Assembly (NCBI GenBank): GCA_022820805.1
Contig: JAJEEV010000022.1
Coordinates: 1-57,595 of the forward strand
Source: Acidimicrobiia bacterium
GTDB taxonomy: Bacteria; Actinomycetota; Acidimicrobiia; Acidimicrobiales; Aldehydirespiratoraceae
Direction of reading: 5' to 3'
DNA length: 57,595 bases
Below the pieces are notes generated by a model. The model worked only from the letters and a program-made list of their open reading frames with translations, made no database searches and was not told the DNA's origin. The stretch's first letter is position 1. Each line of letters opens with the position of its first letter. The position numbers and the translations under genes were made by a program. Positions 1-8,543 of this stretch are shown piece after piece.

Positions 1-575
1 AGGCCGCCACTACGACGGCGGCGCCCACCACAGCAGCACCCGCCACCACGGCGCCCGCCACGGCCGCGCCCACAACCTCCGAGCCGGCCACCACCGAGGC
101 TCCGGCCACGACGGCCGCGCCCACCACCACAGCAGCACCCACGACCACCGCCGCACCGACGATCGAGACCGACGTGCCCGACGACGTCATGATCGACGTG
201 CGCACCGCCGCGACGGTCAACCTCCGGGACTTCGTGGACGGCTCCACGCCGCTGCTTCTGTGGTTCTGGGCACCGCATTGACCGGTCTGTCGGCGGGAGG
301 CACCGTCGGTCGAGCAGTTCGCTCGAGACAACGAAGGCAAGGTCATCGTGATTGGCGTGGGCGGTACGGACAGCCTCGCCCAGGCCGAGAGCTTCCTGGC
401 CGCCTACGGGGGCCCGCCCCACATGTTGTGGGAGGACTTCCCGGTCTCGTGGCGCCACTACCGGGCCGGCAACCCCAACCTGATACTCCTCGACGGCGCC
501 GGCGTGACCCAGGTCGAGAGGGTCGGCCAGTTCAACCAGAGCCGCCTCCAGGACGCGCTGGACAGCCTGACGTAG
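1..575 (+). CDS. Secreted TlpA/thioredoxin-like selenoprotein (partial, in-frame UGA read as Sec)
   Basis: The frame starting at base 3 is open from the window edge, so the N-terminus is missing. About 57 residues of Ala/Thr/Pro-rich linker, typical of an exported or cell-surface protein, lead into a thioredoxin fold. The active-site region reads LLLWFWAPH-UGA-PVCRREAP: UGA at 279-281 takes the place of the first Cys of a CPVC motif, giving U-P-V-C. The frame then continues for 97 residues with thioredoxin features (VIVIGVGG strand, the cis-Pro region GNPNLILLD) to a TAG at 573-575. A SECIS-like hairpin follows the UGA. TlpA-like proteins are membrane or extracytoplasmic thiol oxidoreductases; the partner is unknown. 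Alternatives are a nonsense mutation or a base error, but the position at a catalytic Cys argues for selenocysteine. Confidence 0.8.
289..310 (+). promoter_or_regulatory. bSECIS-like hairpin after the UGA of the thioredoxin-like gene
   Basis: An 8-bp stem (289-296 with 303-310, three G-U pairs) closes a six-base loop GAGGCA that begins with G. The loop starts 16 nt after the UGA. Bacterial SECIS elements lie inside the coding region just after the UGA with a G early in the apical loop, so spacing and loop fit. Pairing was done by eye. SelB binding is inferred. Confidence 0.55.
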
Positions 576-591
576 ACCCTCTCCGGGGACA

Positions 592-630
592 TTTCACCTT
601 CCGTTCACCGGTGTTCACTTGAGGTTCACG
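592..630 (+). promoter_or_regulatory. PHO box: four GTTCAC-type direct repeats
   Basis: Four near-identical 7-mers start at 592 (TTTCACC), 603 (GTTCACC), 613 (GTTCACT) and 624 (GTTCACG), spaced 11, 10 and 11 nt. This matches the 11-nt direct-repeat units bound by PhoP/RegX3 in actinobacteria. The array ends about 100 nt before pstS, so phosphate-starvation activation of the pst operon is the natural reading. Confidence 0.75.
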
Positions 631-726
631 GCTACCGCAGCCTCGTGAAACCTCGCCTCTTCTAGGTTGCCGCTCGACCCGCGAGGTGCGGGCTTGCCAT
701 GCCATTTCCGAAGGAAGGACTTCTAG

Positions 727-1785
727 GTGCGCAATTCAAGGCGCCGGCTGCTGTGGTTGCCGGTGATTCTCGTGACCATGTCGCTGGTGGCCGCAGCATG
801 CGGGGACGACGAGGACGAACCCACGACCCCAGCGGCCAGCACGGACTCAGGCACCACCGATGCCGCGCCGACCACGGCAGTCGAGGCGGCGACCACCGAG
901 GTGGCCACCGTCTCTGGCGAGGTGAACATCTCGGGTTCGTCGACGGTCGAGCCGATCTCGATCCGGGTGGCTGAGCTGTTCGAGGACGTGGCCCCGGACG
1001 TGTCGGTGACCGTGGACGGTCCCGGCACCGGAGACGGTTTCAAGCTGTTCTGTGAGGGCGCCACCGACATCTCCGACGCCTCCCGCCAGATCAAGGACTC
1101 CGAGAAGGAGGACTGCTTCGAGGCCGGCATTACCAACATCGTCGAGCTCAAGGTGGGCATCGACGGCATCGCGGTGATGACCAACGCCGACAACGGCGCC
1201 GTCGAGTGCCTGAGCTTCGAGCAGCTCTTCCACCTCATCGGCCCCAACGGCGAAGGCACCAGCACCTGGGCCGAGGCCTCCGCGGGCCTGCCCGACGCGC
1301 CGCTGGACATCTTCGGCCCCGGCGAGGAGTCCGGGACCTTCGACTCCTTCGTCGAGATCGTCCTCGAGGACCTCGCCGAGGAAGCCGGCACCGAGGCCAC
1401 CACCCGCACCGACTACAGCCCCTCCGGAGACGACAACGTCATCCTGCAGGGCATCCAGTCCAGCGACACCAGCCTGGGCTGGGTCGGCTTCGCCTTCGCC
1501 ATCAACGCCTCAGGCGTGAAGCTGCTCGACGTCGACGGCGGGGACGGCTGCGTGGCGCCCACCGCCGACACCATCGCCTCCAACGAGTACCCGATCAGCC
1601 GGGACCTCTGGATCTACGTCAACGCCGACAAGGCCGCCGCCAACCCGGCCATTGTCGCGTACCTCGACTTCTACGTGTCCGGCGCCCTCACCCAGGCCGT
1701 CAGCGAGGTCGGCTACGTGCCCCTCACCGACGCATCCCACGCCGAGACCGCCGACCGCTGGCACAGCCGCTCGCTGATCAGCTAG
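727..1785 (+). CDS. pstS: Phosphate ABC transporter substrate-binding lipoprotein PstS
   Basis: Captures inorganic phosphate outside the membrane and hands it to PstC/PstA. The 352-residue product has a basic N-terminus, a hydrophobic core and a lipobox VAAAC with Cys25 as the lipid-anchor residue, then a short acidic/Thr-rich linker. Phosphate-loop motifs of the family are visible: GSSTVEP (about 70-76), GTGDGF (100-105), SDASR (116-120) and ESGTFD (201-206). The GTG start at 727 is preceded by a GAAGGAAGG ribosome-binding site. It is the first gene of pstSCAB-phoU and lies directly behind the PHO box, so it is probably induced by low phosphate. Confidence 0.95.
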   Translation: MRNSRRRLLWLPVILVTMSLVAAACGDDEDEPTTPAASTDSGTTDAAPTTAVEAATTEVATVSGEVNISGSSTVEPISIRVAELFEDVAPDVSVTVDGPGTGDGFKLFCEGATDISDASRQIKDSEKEDCFEAGITNIVELKVGIDGIAVMTNADNGAVECLSFEQLFHLIGPNGEGTSTWAEASAGLPDAPLDIFGPGEESGTFDSFVEIVLEDLAEEAGTEATTRTDYSPSGDDNVILQGIQSSDTSLGWVGFAFAINASGVKLLDVDGGDGCVAPTADTIASNEYPISRDLWIYVNADKAAANPAIVAYLDFYVSGALTQAVSEVGYVPLTDASHAETADRWHSRSLIS

Positions 1786-1836
1786 AACACCGGGCGGCCT
1801 ACCGGATCTGATCCGAAGGAAGATCCCTCCATAGCC

Positions 1837-2988
1837 ATGACCGACACGAGCGTCGTCCATCGCGAGCTCCTGACCGTTGATCAGCTTCAGATCGCGCCTT
1901 CCCGCAGACACCGCGAAGTGATCATCCGCTACGGCCTCCTGCTGACGGCGCTCGTGTCGGTCCTGGTGAGCACGCTGATCGTATGGAGCCTCGTGAGGGA
2001 GGCCTGGACCTTCATCACCGGCGTGGTGTGGGCCGACACCTGGGGACAGCAGGGATGGTTCCCCCGCCGGGGCCTCTACGACATCCCCACCATCGTCGTG
2101 CCCTCCCTGATCGTGACCGGCATCGCCATGGTGGTGGCCGGACCGCTGGGGCTGGGGGCCGCGGTGTACCTGGCGGAGTACGCCAACCGCAAGACCCGGG
2201 CCTGGCTGAAGCCGGCGCTGGAGATCCTGGCCGGAATCCCCTCGGTCGTACTGGGCTTCTTCGCCCTCACGTGGATCGCACCCAACCTGGTGGGGCGGAT
2301 CGGCAAGACCACCTTCCTGGTGCTGGGCGCGGTGATCCTGCTCGGCTACGCGGTGATATCGGCGGGGATGGCACGATCCAAGATCAAGCAGTACCGGGAG
2401 GGAACCGCCGATCCGTCGGCCCGCATCGGCGCGGTGGCGTCGATCGCCACGCTGGTGGTCGTCTTCGCCCTGGGACTGGCCTGGATCCTCAATGTCTGGC
2501 TGGAGTTCGCCCCCAACAACGCCGGATCGCTGGCCGCGGCCGGCATCGGCGTGGGCATCCTGACGATCCCGCTGGTGGCCTCGATCTCCGAGGACGCCAT
2601 GGCGGCGGTGCCCGACTCGCTGCGGGAAGCCTCGGCCGGGCTCGGGGCCCGCAAGATGACCACCGCCACCACCGTCGTATTGCCGGCGGCCATCTCCGGC
2701 ATCGTGGCCGCCTTCATCGTGGCCGTCTCCAGGGCCATCGGCGAGACCATGGTGGTCTTCATGGCCGGCGGCGCGGCCGACGCGGCCCGGTTCACCGACG
2801 ACCCGTTCGAGGGAGGCCTGACGATGACCGCGGCCATGGCCTCGCTGGCCTCGGGCACCGACAGCGTCGTGGGCGAGGGCCTGACGTTCCAGAGCCTCTA
2901 CTTCGTGGGCCTGCTGCTGTTCCTGATCACGTTGAGCCTCAACATCGTCGCCTCGCGCTTCGTGTCGAAGGTCCGCGAGGCGTACTAG
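1837..2988 (+). CDS. pstC: Phosphate ABC transporter permease PstC
   Basis: Membrane permease half of the high-affinity phosphate importer. The 383 residues contain about six hydrophobic segments, the first at about 27-50, and the cytoplasmic coupling-loop signature DSLREASAGLGARKM typical of binding-protein-dependent permeases. It is longer than the usual ~300-residue PstC because of an N-terminal tail and a central insertion. An AAGGAAGA ribosome-binding site precedes the ATG. It sits 51 nt after pstS and 15 nt before pstA in the expected operon order. Confidence 0.95.
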   Translation: MTDTSVVHRELLTVDQLQIAPSRRHREVIIRYGLLLTALVSVLVSTLIVWSLVREAWTFITGVVWADTWGQQGWFPRRGLYDIPTIVVPSLIVTGIAMVVAGPLGLGAAVYLAEYANRKTRAWLKPALEILAGIPSVVLGFFALTWIAPNLVGRIGKTTFLVLGAVILLGYAVISAGMARSKIKQYREGTADPSARIGAVASIATLVVVFALGLAWILNVWLEFAPNNAGSLAAAGIGVGILTIPLVASISEDAMAAVPDSLREASAGLGARKMTTATTVVLPAAISGIVAAFIVAVSRAIGETMVVFMAGGAADAARFTDDPFEGGLTMTAAMASLASGTDSVVGEGLTFQSLYFVGLLLFLITLSLNIVASRFVSKVREAY

Positions 2989-3003
2989 GGAGGCCGCCAG
3001 CGC

Positions 3004-3966
3004 ATGATCAGCCGCCTCTCCGACGACCGGTCCCGGGCCGCCATCGCCGCCTCCATCGAGCGGCGGCGGGTCGACACCCGGGGCCTGCTGTTCAAGACGA
3101 TCCTCCAGTCGTGCCTGCTGATCACCCTGGCCCTGCTGGCGGTGCTGCTGGTGACCGTCGTGATGGACAGCACCGACCAGCTCGGAACCAGACTGTGGGA
3201 CTTCCTCCAGGGCACGCTGCGCTCCCGGTCAGAGGACGACCGCCTCGGCATCCACCAGGGCATGTACGGCTCGCTGTGGATCGCGATCATCGTGGCCGTG
3301 CTGGCCTTCCCCATCGGGATCGGCGCGGCGGTATACCTCGAGGAGTACGCCCCCCGGAACCGCTTCACCTCGTTCATCGAGGTCAACATCCGCAACCTCG
3401 CCGGGGTGCCGTCGGTGGTGTACGGACTGCTGGGGCTGGCCCTGCTGCTGAACGGCCAGATATTCGGCCTCGATCGCCTGACCGGCGGGAGCTCCGCGCT
3501 GTCGGGCGGGATCACGCTGGCCATCCTGGTACTGCCCATAGTGGTCATAACGTCCGGCGAGGCCTTCCGGGCGGTGCCGATCGAGCTGCGGGAGGGCGCC
3601 TACGGCGTGGGTGCCACCAGATGGGAGATGATCCGTACCCAGGTGCTGCCCTACGCCGCGCCCGGCATCCTCACCGGCACGCTGCTGTCGATGGCCCGCG
3701 CCGTCGGCGAGGCCGCCCCGCTGATCCTGGTGGGCGCCATCTCGGGGAGGCTGGGAGACAATCCCGGGCTCTTCGACATCAGCGCCCTCACCGATCAGTT
3801 CACGGCGCTTCCCATCGTCATCACGAGCTGGACGGTGCAGTCGGGCCGGGACGTCGGCTTCACCGCGGCCGCCGCCGCTGCCATCGTCGTGCTGCTCGTG
3901 TTCGTGCTAATGATGAACTCTGCCGCCATCCTGCTGCGGAACCGGTTCGAGAAGAAGAGAGGCTGA
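3004..3966 (+). CDS. pstA: Phosphate ABC transporter permease PstA
   Basis: Second permease subunit of the Pst importer. The 320-residue protein has a first membrane segment at about 36-58, further helices throughout, and the coupling-loop signature [16 protein letters not shown] shared with PstC. A GGGAGG ribosome-binding site lies 8-10 nt before the ATG. It ends in TGA one base before pstB begins, so the two are probably translationally coupled. That TGA, with that of pstB, also shows UGA is an ordinary stop in this genome. Confidence 0.95.
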   Translation: MISRLSDDRSRAAIAASIERRRVDTRGLLFKTILQSCLLITLALLAVLLVTVVMDSTDQLGTRLWDFLQGTLRSRSEDDRLGIHQGMYGSLWIAIIVAVLAFPIGIGAAVYLEEYAPRNRFTSFIEVNIRNLAGVPSVVYGLLGLALLLNGQIFGLDRLTGGSSALSGGITLAILVLPIVVITSGEAFRAVPIELREGAYGVGATRWEMIRTQVLPYAAPGILTGTLLSMARAVGEAAPLILVGAISGRLGDNPGLFDISALTDQFTALPIVITSWTVQSGRDVGFTAAAAAAIVVLLVFVLMMNSAAILLRNRFEKKRG

Positions 3967-3967
3967 A

Positions 3968-4843
<876 letters not shown>

Positions 4844-4876
4844 GAGGCCGAACGTATGCACTAAGGCACTCCCACC

Positions 4877-5638
4877 ATGACCGAGCAGACCCGGAAGTCA
4901 TTCCACGCCGAGATCGACGAGATCAACGACCTGATCGTGCAGCTCGCCGCCCGAGCCGGCGACGCCGTCGCCAGGGCGACCGACGCGCTGCTCCGGTACG
5001 ACCTGGTCGAGGCCCAGAAGATCATCGACGACGACGAGCACATAGACGTGACCGCGATCGAGGTCGAGGAGAAGTGCCAGAGCCTCCTGGCCCTGCAGCA
5101 GCCCATGGCCGGCGACCTCCGCCAGATCCTGGCCGCCATGTGGATCACCGCCGAGCTCGAGCGGACCGGCGGGCTGGCCTGCAACATCTGCAAGGGAGCC
5201 CGCCGGATGTTCCCGGCGGAGCTGCCGCCGAGACTACGGGGCCTCATCGCGGAGATGAGCGAGGAGGCCATCCGGCTCATCCGGCTCTCGGTGGACTCCT
5301 ACTCCGAGCGGGACGCCGGGCTGGCCAGCGCCCTCGACGACATCGACGACCGGCTCGACAGCCTCCACCGGACGTTCGTGCGAAACCTCCTGGAGGTCAG
5401 CCGGGCCAAGGACGTCGACGTCCAGCCCTCCGTCCAGCTGGCCCTGATCGCCCGCTACTACGAGCGCATCGGCGACCACGCCGTGAACGTCAGCGACCGG
5501 GTGCGCTACATGGTGTCGGGCGTAATGCCGTGGCGCGGGAAGATCTCCAGGCACGCCACCCGGGAACAGCCGGTCCTCGAGGATCTGCCGTCCCTGTCGA
5601 CGGACGTCTCGCCCGACGGCGGGGACGGAGCCGGATAG
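4877..5638 (+). CDS. phoU: Phosphate signalling protein PhoU
   Basis: Links Pst transporter activity to the phosphate sensor kinase and represses the Pho response when phosphate is plentiful. The 253-residue, largely helical protein has the two PhoU repeats. The acidic metal-contacting helices can be seen in the first repeat (IDDDEHIDVTAIEVEE) and the second ends with the family motif YYERIGDHAVN. A 30-residue acidic/Gly tail is extra. It follows pstB by 33 nt and precedes the sensor kinase. Confidence 0.95.
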   Translation: MTEQTRKSFHAEIDEINDLIVQLAARAGDAVARATDALLRYDLVEAQKIIDDDEHIDVTAIEVEEKCQSLLALQQPMAGDLRQILAAMWITAELERTGGLACNICKGARRMFPAELPPRLRGLIAEMSEEAIRLIRLSVDSYSERDAGLASALDDIDDRLDSLHRTFVRNLLEVSRAKDVDVQPSVQLALIARYYERIGDHAVNVSDRVRYMVSGVMPWRGKISRHATREQPVLEDLPSLSTDVSPDGGDGAG

Positions 5639-5645
5639 GCCGCCG

Positions 5646-5678
5646 CCGGATGGCTCCGCCCAGCATCGGGGCATCCGG
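5646..5678 (+). terminator. Hairpin between phoU and the sensor kinase
   Basis: A 7-bp inverted repeat (CCGGATG / CATCCGG) encloses 19 nt right after phoU. There is no U-tract, so it may attenuate or protect the transcript end rather than terminate. It also precedes a separate -10-like box for the next gene. Confidence 0.3.
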
Positions 5679-5679
5679 C

Positions 5680-5685
5680 TAGAGT
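5680..5685 (+). promoter_or_regulatory. -10-like box TAGAGT before the sensor kinase
   Basis: TAGAGT ends 9 nt before the ATG at 5695, so transcription would start about 2-3 nt before the codon. No -35 is recognisable and no Shine-Dalgarno sequence fits. Confidence 0.4.
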
Positions 5686-5694
5686 CGGCATCCC

Positions 5695-6903
5695 ATGACA
5701 TCGCTCATCGTCGGAGCACTGCTGGCGGCGGGCGGCGCGGCAGCGGGCATCGCCTTGGACCGGGCCCGGCTCCGCCGATGGCTGCGGAGCCTGTCGCCCG
5801 CCCACGAGGCCGGCAGCGGACCACGCCGGTCGGTGCGCGGCCTCGTGGAGGCCGCCCAGAAGCGCCGGGATCAGGCCGAGGAGCAGCGGCTGAGCGCCGA
5901 GACCGGGGCGCGGCGCCTCGAGTCGAGCCTGGACGGGCTGCAGGCGGGGCTCGTGCTCTGCGACGCCGGCGGGCGGTTGGTGACCCACAACGCAGCCGCC
6001 GACATCTTCCTGCAGGCCCGACACGGCGAGGCTCTGGTGAGCCGGGTCATCAAGGACCTGCTCGAGAGGGCCCGAGCAGGAGAGCGGGTGACGACCACCG
6101 TCGTGTTGCACACCGAGCCCCGCCGGAGCTACGAGGTGGAGGCCCGGCCGGTCGAGCGCCACGGTGAGACGCTGGGGGCGGTGGCGCTGGTGCGGGACAT
6201 GACCGAGCATCAGCGCATCGAGTCCGTGAGGCGGGACTTCGTGGCCAACGTCAGCCACGAGCTCAAGACCCCGATCGGCGCTCTCAGCCTGCTGGCGGAC
6301 TCGCTGGCCGGCGATCCCGAACCCGAGGTGGCCGCCCGTCTCGCCGGCCGCATGCAGGTGGAGATCCAGCGGGTGGACAACACCATCGACGACCTGCTGA
6401 CCCTGGCCATGCTGGAGGACGACAGCAGCCGCGGCGACGAGCGCGTCGCCATCGACGCCGTGGTGGCCGCAGCCATCGACCGCATCTCAGAGACGGCCGA
6501 GCAGCGCGACATCAAGGTGATCGTCTCCGACCACGCCGAGATCGAGCCGCTTCGAGGATCACGGCTGCATCTCGAGTCTGCAGTGTTCAACCTGCTCGAC
6601 AACGCGGTGAAGTTCAGCGAGACCGGCGGCCGGGTCGATGTCGGCGTCGAGGTCGTCGACCGGACCCTGAGGCTGTCGGTGGCCGACGAGGGGATCGGCA
6701 TCCCGGCCGCGGAGCGGTCACGCATCTTCGAGCGCTTCTACCGGGTCGACCGGGCCCGGAGCCGCAACACGGGGGGCACGGGCCTGGGGCTGTCGATCGT
6801 GCGCCACGTGGCCCTCAACCACGGCGGTGACGTGAGCGTGACCTCCCAGGAGGGCTATGGGGCCCAGTTCACCATCTCGCTGCCGATCGGCGACACGGAC
6901 TGA
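5695..6903 (+). CDS. senX3: SenX3/PhoR-type phosphate sensor histidine kinase
   Basis: Membrane-associated histidine kinase expected to sense phosphate through Pst/PhoU. Order in 402 residues: one N-terminal hydrophobic segment (about 4-21), a charged linker, a PAS domain (about 75-170), HisKA with NVSHELKTP (His188) and a HATPase domain with N-box NLLDNAVKF (Asn303), G1 DEGIGI (331-336), F-box FERFYR and G2 GTGLGLSI (361-368). All kinase motifs are intact. The partner response regulator, usually adjacent as regX3/phoP, is absent; the next gene is convergent and unrelated. Confidence 0.88.
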   Translation: MTSLIVGALLAAGGAAAGIALDRARLRRWLRSLSPAHEAGSGPRRSVRGLVEAAQKRRDQAEEQRLSAETGARRLESSLDGLQAGLVLCDAGGRLVTHNAAADIFLQARHGEALVSRVIKDLLERARAGERVTTTVVLHTEPRRSYEVEARPVERHGETLGAVALVRDMTEHQRIESVRRDFVANVSHELKTPIGALSLLADSLAGDPEPEVAARLAGRMQVEIQRVDNTIDDLLTLAMLEDDSSRGDERVAIDAVVAAAIDRISETAEQRDIKVIVSDHAEIEPLRGSRLHLESAVFNLLDNAVKFSETGGRVDVGVEVVDRTLRLSVADEGIGIPAAERSRIFERFYRVDRARSRNTGGTGLGLSIVRHVALNHGGDVSVTSQEGYGAQFTISLPIGDTD

Positions 6904-6919
6904 GAGAGCCCGGGCAGGG

Positions 6920-7723
6920 CTAGTCGCGACCGGCGCTCCCGTTGCCGTTGCCGCCTGCGGCGACCGAGGCCAGCAGCGACTGGCGCTGACGCTCCAGCCA
7001 CCCGAGCAGCACCGCCACCGCTCGGGGGTCGTGGCGCAGGTGGTGGCCCGCTCCGCTGATGATCCTCAGGTCGGCGCCCGCGTGGGCGTCGGCCAGCACC
7101 CGGGCGTCGAACACGGGGACGGTCTCGTCATCGCTGCCGTGCAGGACGAGCAGCGACCGCTCCCCCAGCGACTCCGCGGCCTCGACAGCTCGCACGGTCT
7201 GGATCTCAGCGGCCCAGCGATCGAACCTCGCAGGGAACTCCGGGTCGCTCACCACGCCCACCTCCCGGGCCCACACCAGCAGCTTGCGGGGGTTGCGGGC
7301 CCAGTCCTCGAAGTCGGCCGGGGCGGCCACCGCGGCCACGCCCCGCACCCGCTCGTCCTCGCTGGCCACCACCACGGCCAGCGCTCCGCCGGTGCCGAAG
7401 CCGATGAGCCAGATGCCGTCGCAGTCCACCTCCGCGGCCAGGAAGTCGACCGCGCCCGCGAGGTCGCGCCTCCAGCCACCGAGCGAGAAGTCGCCCGCGG
7501 AGCCGGCCACCCCCCTCGACGCGTAGGTCAGGGCGGCGAACCCGGTCTCGGCCGCGATCAGGTCGGCGAGGGCGGGCATGGTCATGGTGGAGTTGATCCC
7601 ACCCCCAGGCTCGGTGGGGAAGCCGTGCACGATCACCGCCGCCGGCTGCACGGAGGAGGCGCGGGCCGGGCGGGCCAGATGGGCGGTCAGAATGTTCGAG
7701 TCGACAGTGAACCGGCCCTCCAT
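6920..7723 (-). CDS. Alpha/beta-hydrolase family protein lacking the usual nucleophile
   Basis: The 267-residue protein has a dienelactone-hydrolase/dipeptidyl-peptidase-like fold: oxyanion strand VIVHGFP (about 31-37), an acid in HGSDDETVP (195-203) and a catalytic-type His in GAGHHL (225-230). At the nucleophile elbow, where GxSxG is expected, the sequence is GFGTG (108-112), so Gly110 replaces Ser/Asp/Cys. Either the protein is not a hydrolase, or Thr111 or another residue substitutes. Related actinobacterial proteins are often annotated simply as alpha/beta hydrolase. It is convergent with the sensor kinase and probably leaderless (TACCGT 8 nt before the ATG). Confidence 0.7.
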   Translation of the reverse strand: MEGRFTVDSNILTAHLARPARASSVQPAAVIVHGFPTEPGGGINSTMTMPALADLIAAETGFAALTYASRGVAGSAGDFSLGGWRRDLAGAVDFLAAEVDCDGIWLIGFGTGGALAVVVASEDERVRGVAAVAAPADFEDWARNPRKLLVWAREVGVVSDPEFPARFDRWAAEIQTVRAVEAAESLGERSLLVLHGSDDETVPVFDARVLADAHAGADLRIISGAGHHLRHDPRAVAVLLGWLERQRQSLLASVAAGGNGNGSAGRD

Positions 7724-7731
7724 CGCCGGCC

Positions 7732-7737
7732 ACGGTA
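7732..7737 (-). promoter_or_regulatory. -10-like box TACCGT for the hydrolase gene
   Basis: TACCGT on the minus strand lies 8 nt before the ATG at 7723, the spacing expected for a leaderless or near-leaderless message. No -35 element is visible. Confidence 0.35.
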
Positions 7738-7758
7738 CCCGCGGTGTGCGGGCGCGAG

Positions 7759-7786
7759 GTGGGGCGGGCCGTCAGGCCCGCCCCAC
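7759..7786 (-). terminator. Perfect 12-bp GC hairpin, candidate terminator
   Basis: GTGGGGCGGGCC and GGCCCGCCCCAC pair perfectly around a four-base loop GTCA. It is followed by no U-run on the minus strand. It would close any transcript running leftward out of the structured element at 7860-8005 and insulate the hydrolase promoter. Confidence 0.45.
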
Positions 7787-7859
7787 TCATCGATTCTTGC
7801 TGGAAATCCCGGGCGAGCCATATGGCGTCGCGACAACAAGGCCGCAGGCGCCGCGCCGG

Positions 7860-8005
7860 ATGTGACTAGGTCCGGCGACTCGATCCAGGGGTGGAGCTGG
7901 CGGGGATTCGCCAGTCGGTCCAGCTTGCCGTAGCTAGCGGCCAGCCACCTCCAAGGTCACAACGCATAAAGCACTCAGTTGGACCACCTCCTTTCCTTGG
8001 TGGCA
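7860..8005 (-). ncRNA. Structured intergenic element, candidate ncRNA or leader with a perfect Shine-Dalgarno
   Basis: This lies in a 334-nt stretch without a confident gene. On the minus strand GGAAAGGAGGTGGTCC (7996-7981) is almost fully complementary to the 3' end of 16S rRNA, and a 5-bp stem (7984-7988 with 7999-8003) can hide it. Downstream, 7940-7949 can pair with 7890-7901 (10 bp, two-base bulge). A competing hairpin CTGGCG/CGCCAG (7897-7902 with 7909-7914) uses some of the same bases, so the two folds exclude each other. Short reading frames run through it. I cannot name an RNA family. The remaining flanks hold nothing clear. Confidence 0.35.
7866..7967 (-). CDS. Possible 33-residue peptide ORF, Trp-rich
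   Basis: An ATG at 7967 opens a 33-residue frame containing three Trp (GWPLATASWTDWRIP). The strong Shine-Dalgarno in the same element is about 19 nt upstream, further than usual. A GTG in another frame lies closer but stops after five codons at a TGA. It could be a leader peptide, an upstream ORF or chance. Confidence 0.2.
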   Translation of the reverse strand: MRCDLGGGWPLATASWTDWRIPASSTPGSSRRT

Positions 8006-8057
8006 CCAGTCAAGCACACCTCGACCCCGCACGCCATGCTTTGAGGGATCGAGGTCT

Positions 8058-8507
8058 TCAGACCGCTGGCGGCTCGCCCGCGCTCAACGCGCCGATCTCG
8101 TCCAGGTAGGCGAGCTGCGCCTCCAGGATGCACACCACGTCCACCGGGTCGGGGCCGCCGTCGGACAGGGACCGGGCCACCACCGCGTCCGTGGCCGCCT
8201 CGGTGTCGGCCACGGCCATGTCGTCCACGGCCACCGCAGGGTCGCCGAGCTCCTGTCCGTGCGAGGTCGCCAGACCCACCGACGCGAACCAGTCGAGGTG
8301 CCAGCCGAGAACCCTCCTGACGTCGTCGTAGCTGATCCTCGCGGTCACCTCATCGGGCAGGTGGTCGGCCACATACTCGACCGCTTCGGCGAGCCGGTAC
8401 ACCGCCGGGGCGGTCTCGGTCTCCAGCCGCCCGACGGCGGCACCCACCGACACGAAGGCGATCGCCACCACCAGGACGGCGCCGGCGGCGACTATCAGCC
8501 AGATCAC
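8058..8507 (-). CDS. Hypothetical small membrane-anchored protein
   Basis: A 149-residue protein with one N-terminal membrane helix (about 2-26, ending in GAAVGRL) followed by a soluble acidic domain. The soluble part contains a conserved-looking helix region SYDDVRRVLGWHLDWF and ends in an acidic/hydrophobic helix near ILEAQLAYLDEIGAL. I do not recognise a catalytic motif. It lies between the structured element and an acyl-CoA dehydrogenase gene on the same strand, 36 nt from the latter, so it may be co-transcribed. Codon use matches its neighbours. Confidence 0.7.
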   Translation of the reverse strand: MIWLIVAAGAVLVVAIAFVSVGAAVGRLETETAPAVYRLAEAVEYVADHLPDEVTARISYDDVRRVLGWHLDWFASVGLATSHGQELGDPAVAVDDMAVADTEAATDAVVARSLSDGGPDPVDVVCILEAQLAYLDEIGALSAGEPPAV

Positions 8508-8543
8508 GGTGCCCGGTGGTCGCAGCCGGCTCGGCCGCGACGG

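Noticed and set aside
279..281. UGA as evidence for genome-wide UGA recoding (Trp or Gly)
   Set aside because: pstA, pstB and other genes end in UGA at sensible points, and both internal UGAs sit at redox-Cys positions.
260..622. An ORF over the selenoprotein reading frame's C-terminal half in another frame
   Set aside because: Arg/Gly/Pro-rich translation typical of a GC-rich shadow; the thioredoxin frame explains the region.
7981..7996. Possible 16S rRNA 3' end on the plus strand (GGACCACCTCCTTTCC)
   Set aside because: One base differs from the rRNA consensus and none of the preceding helix 45 sequence is present.
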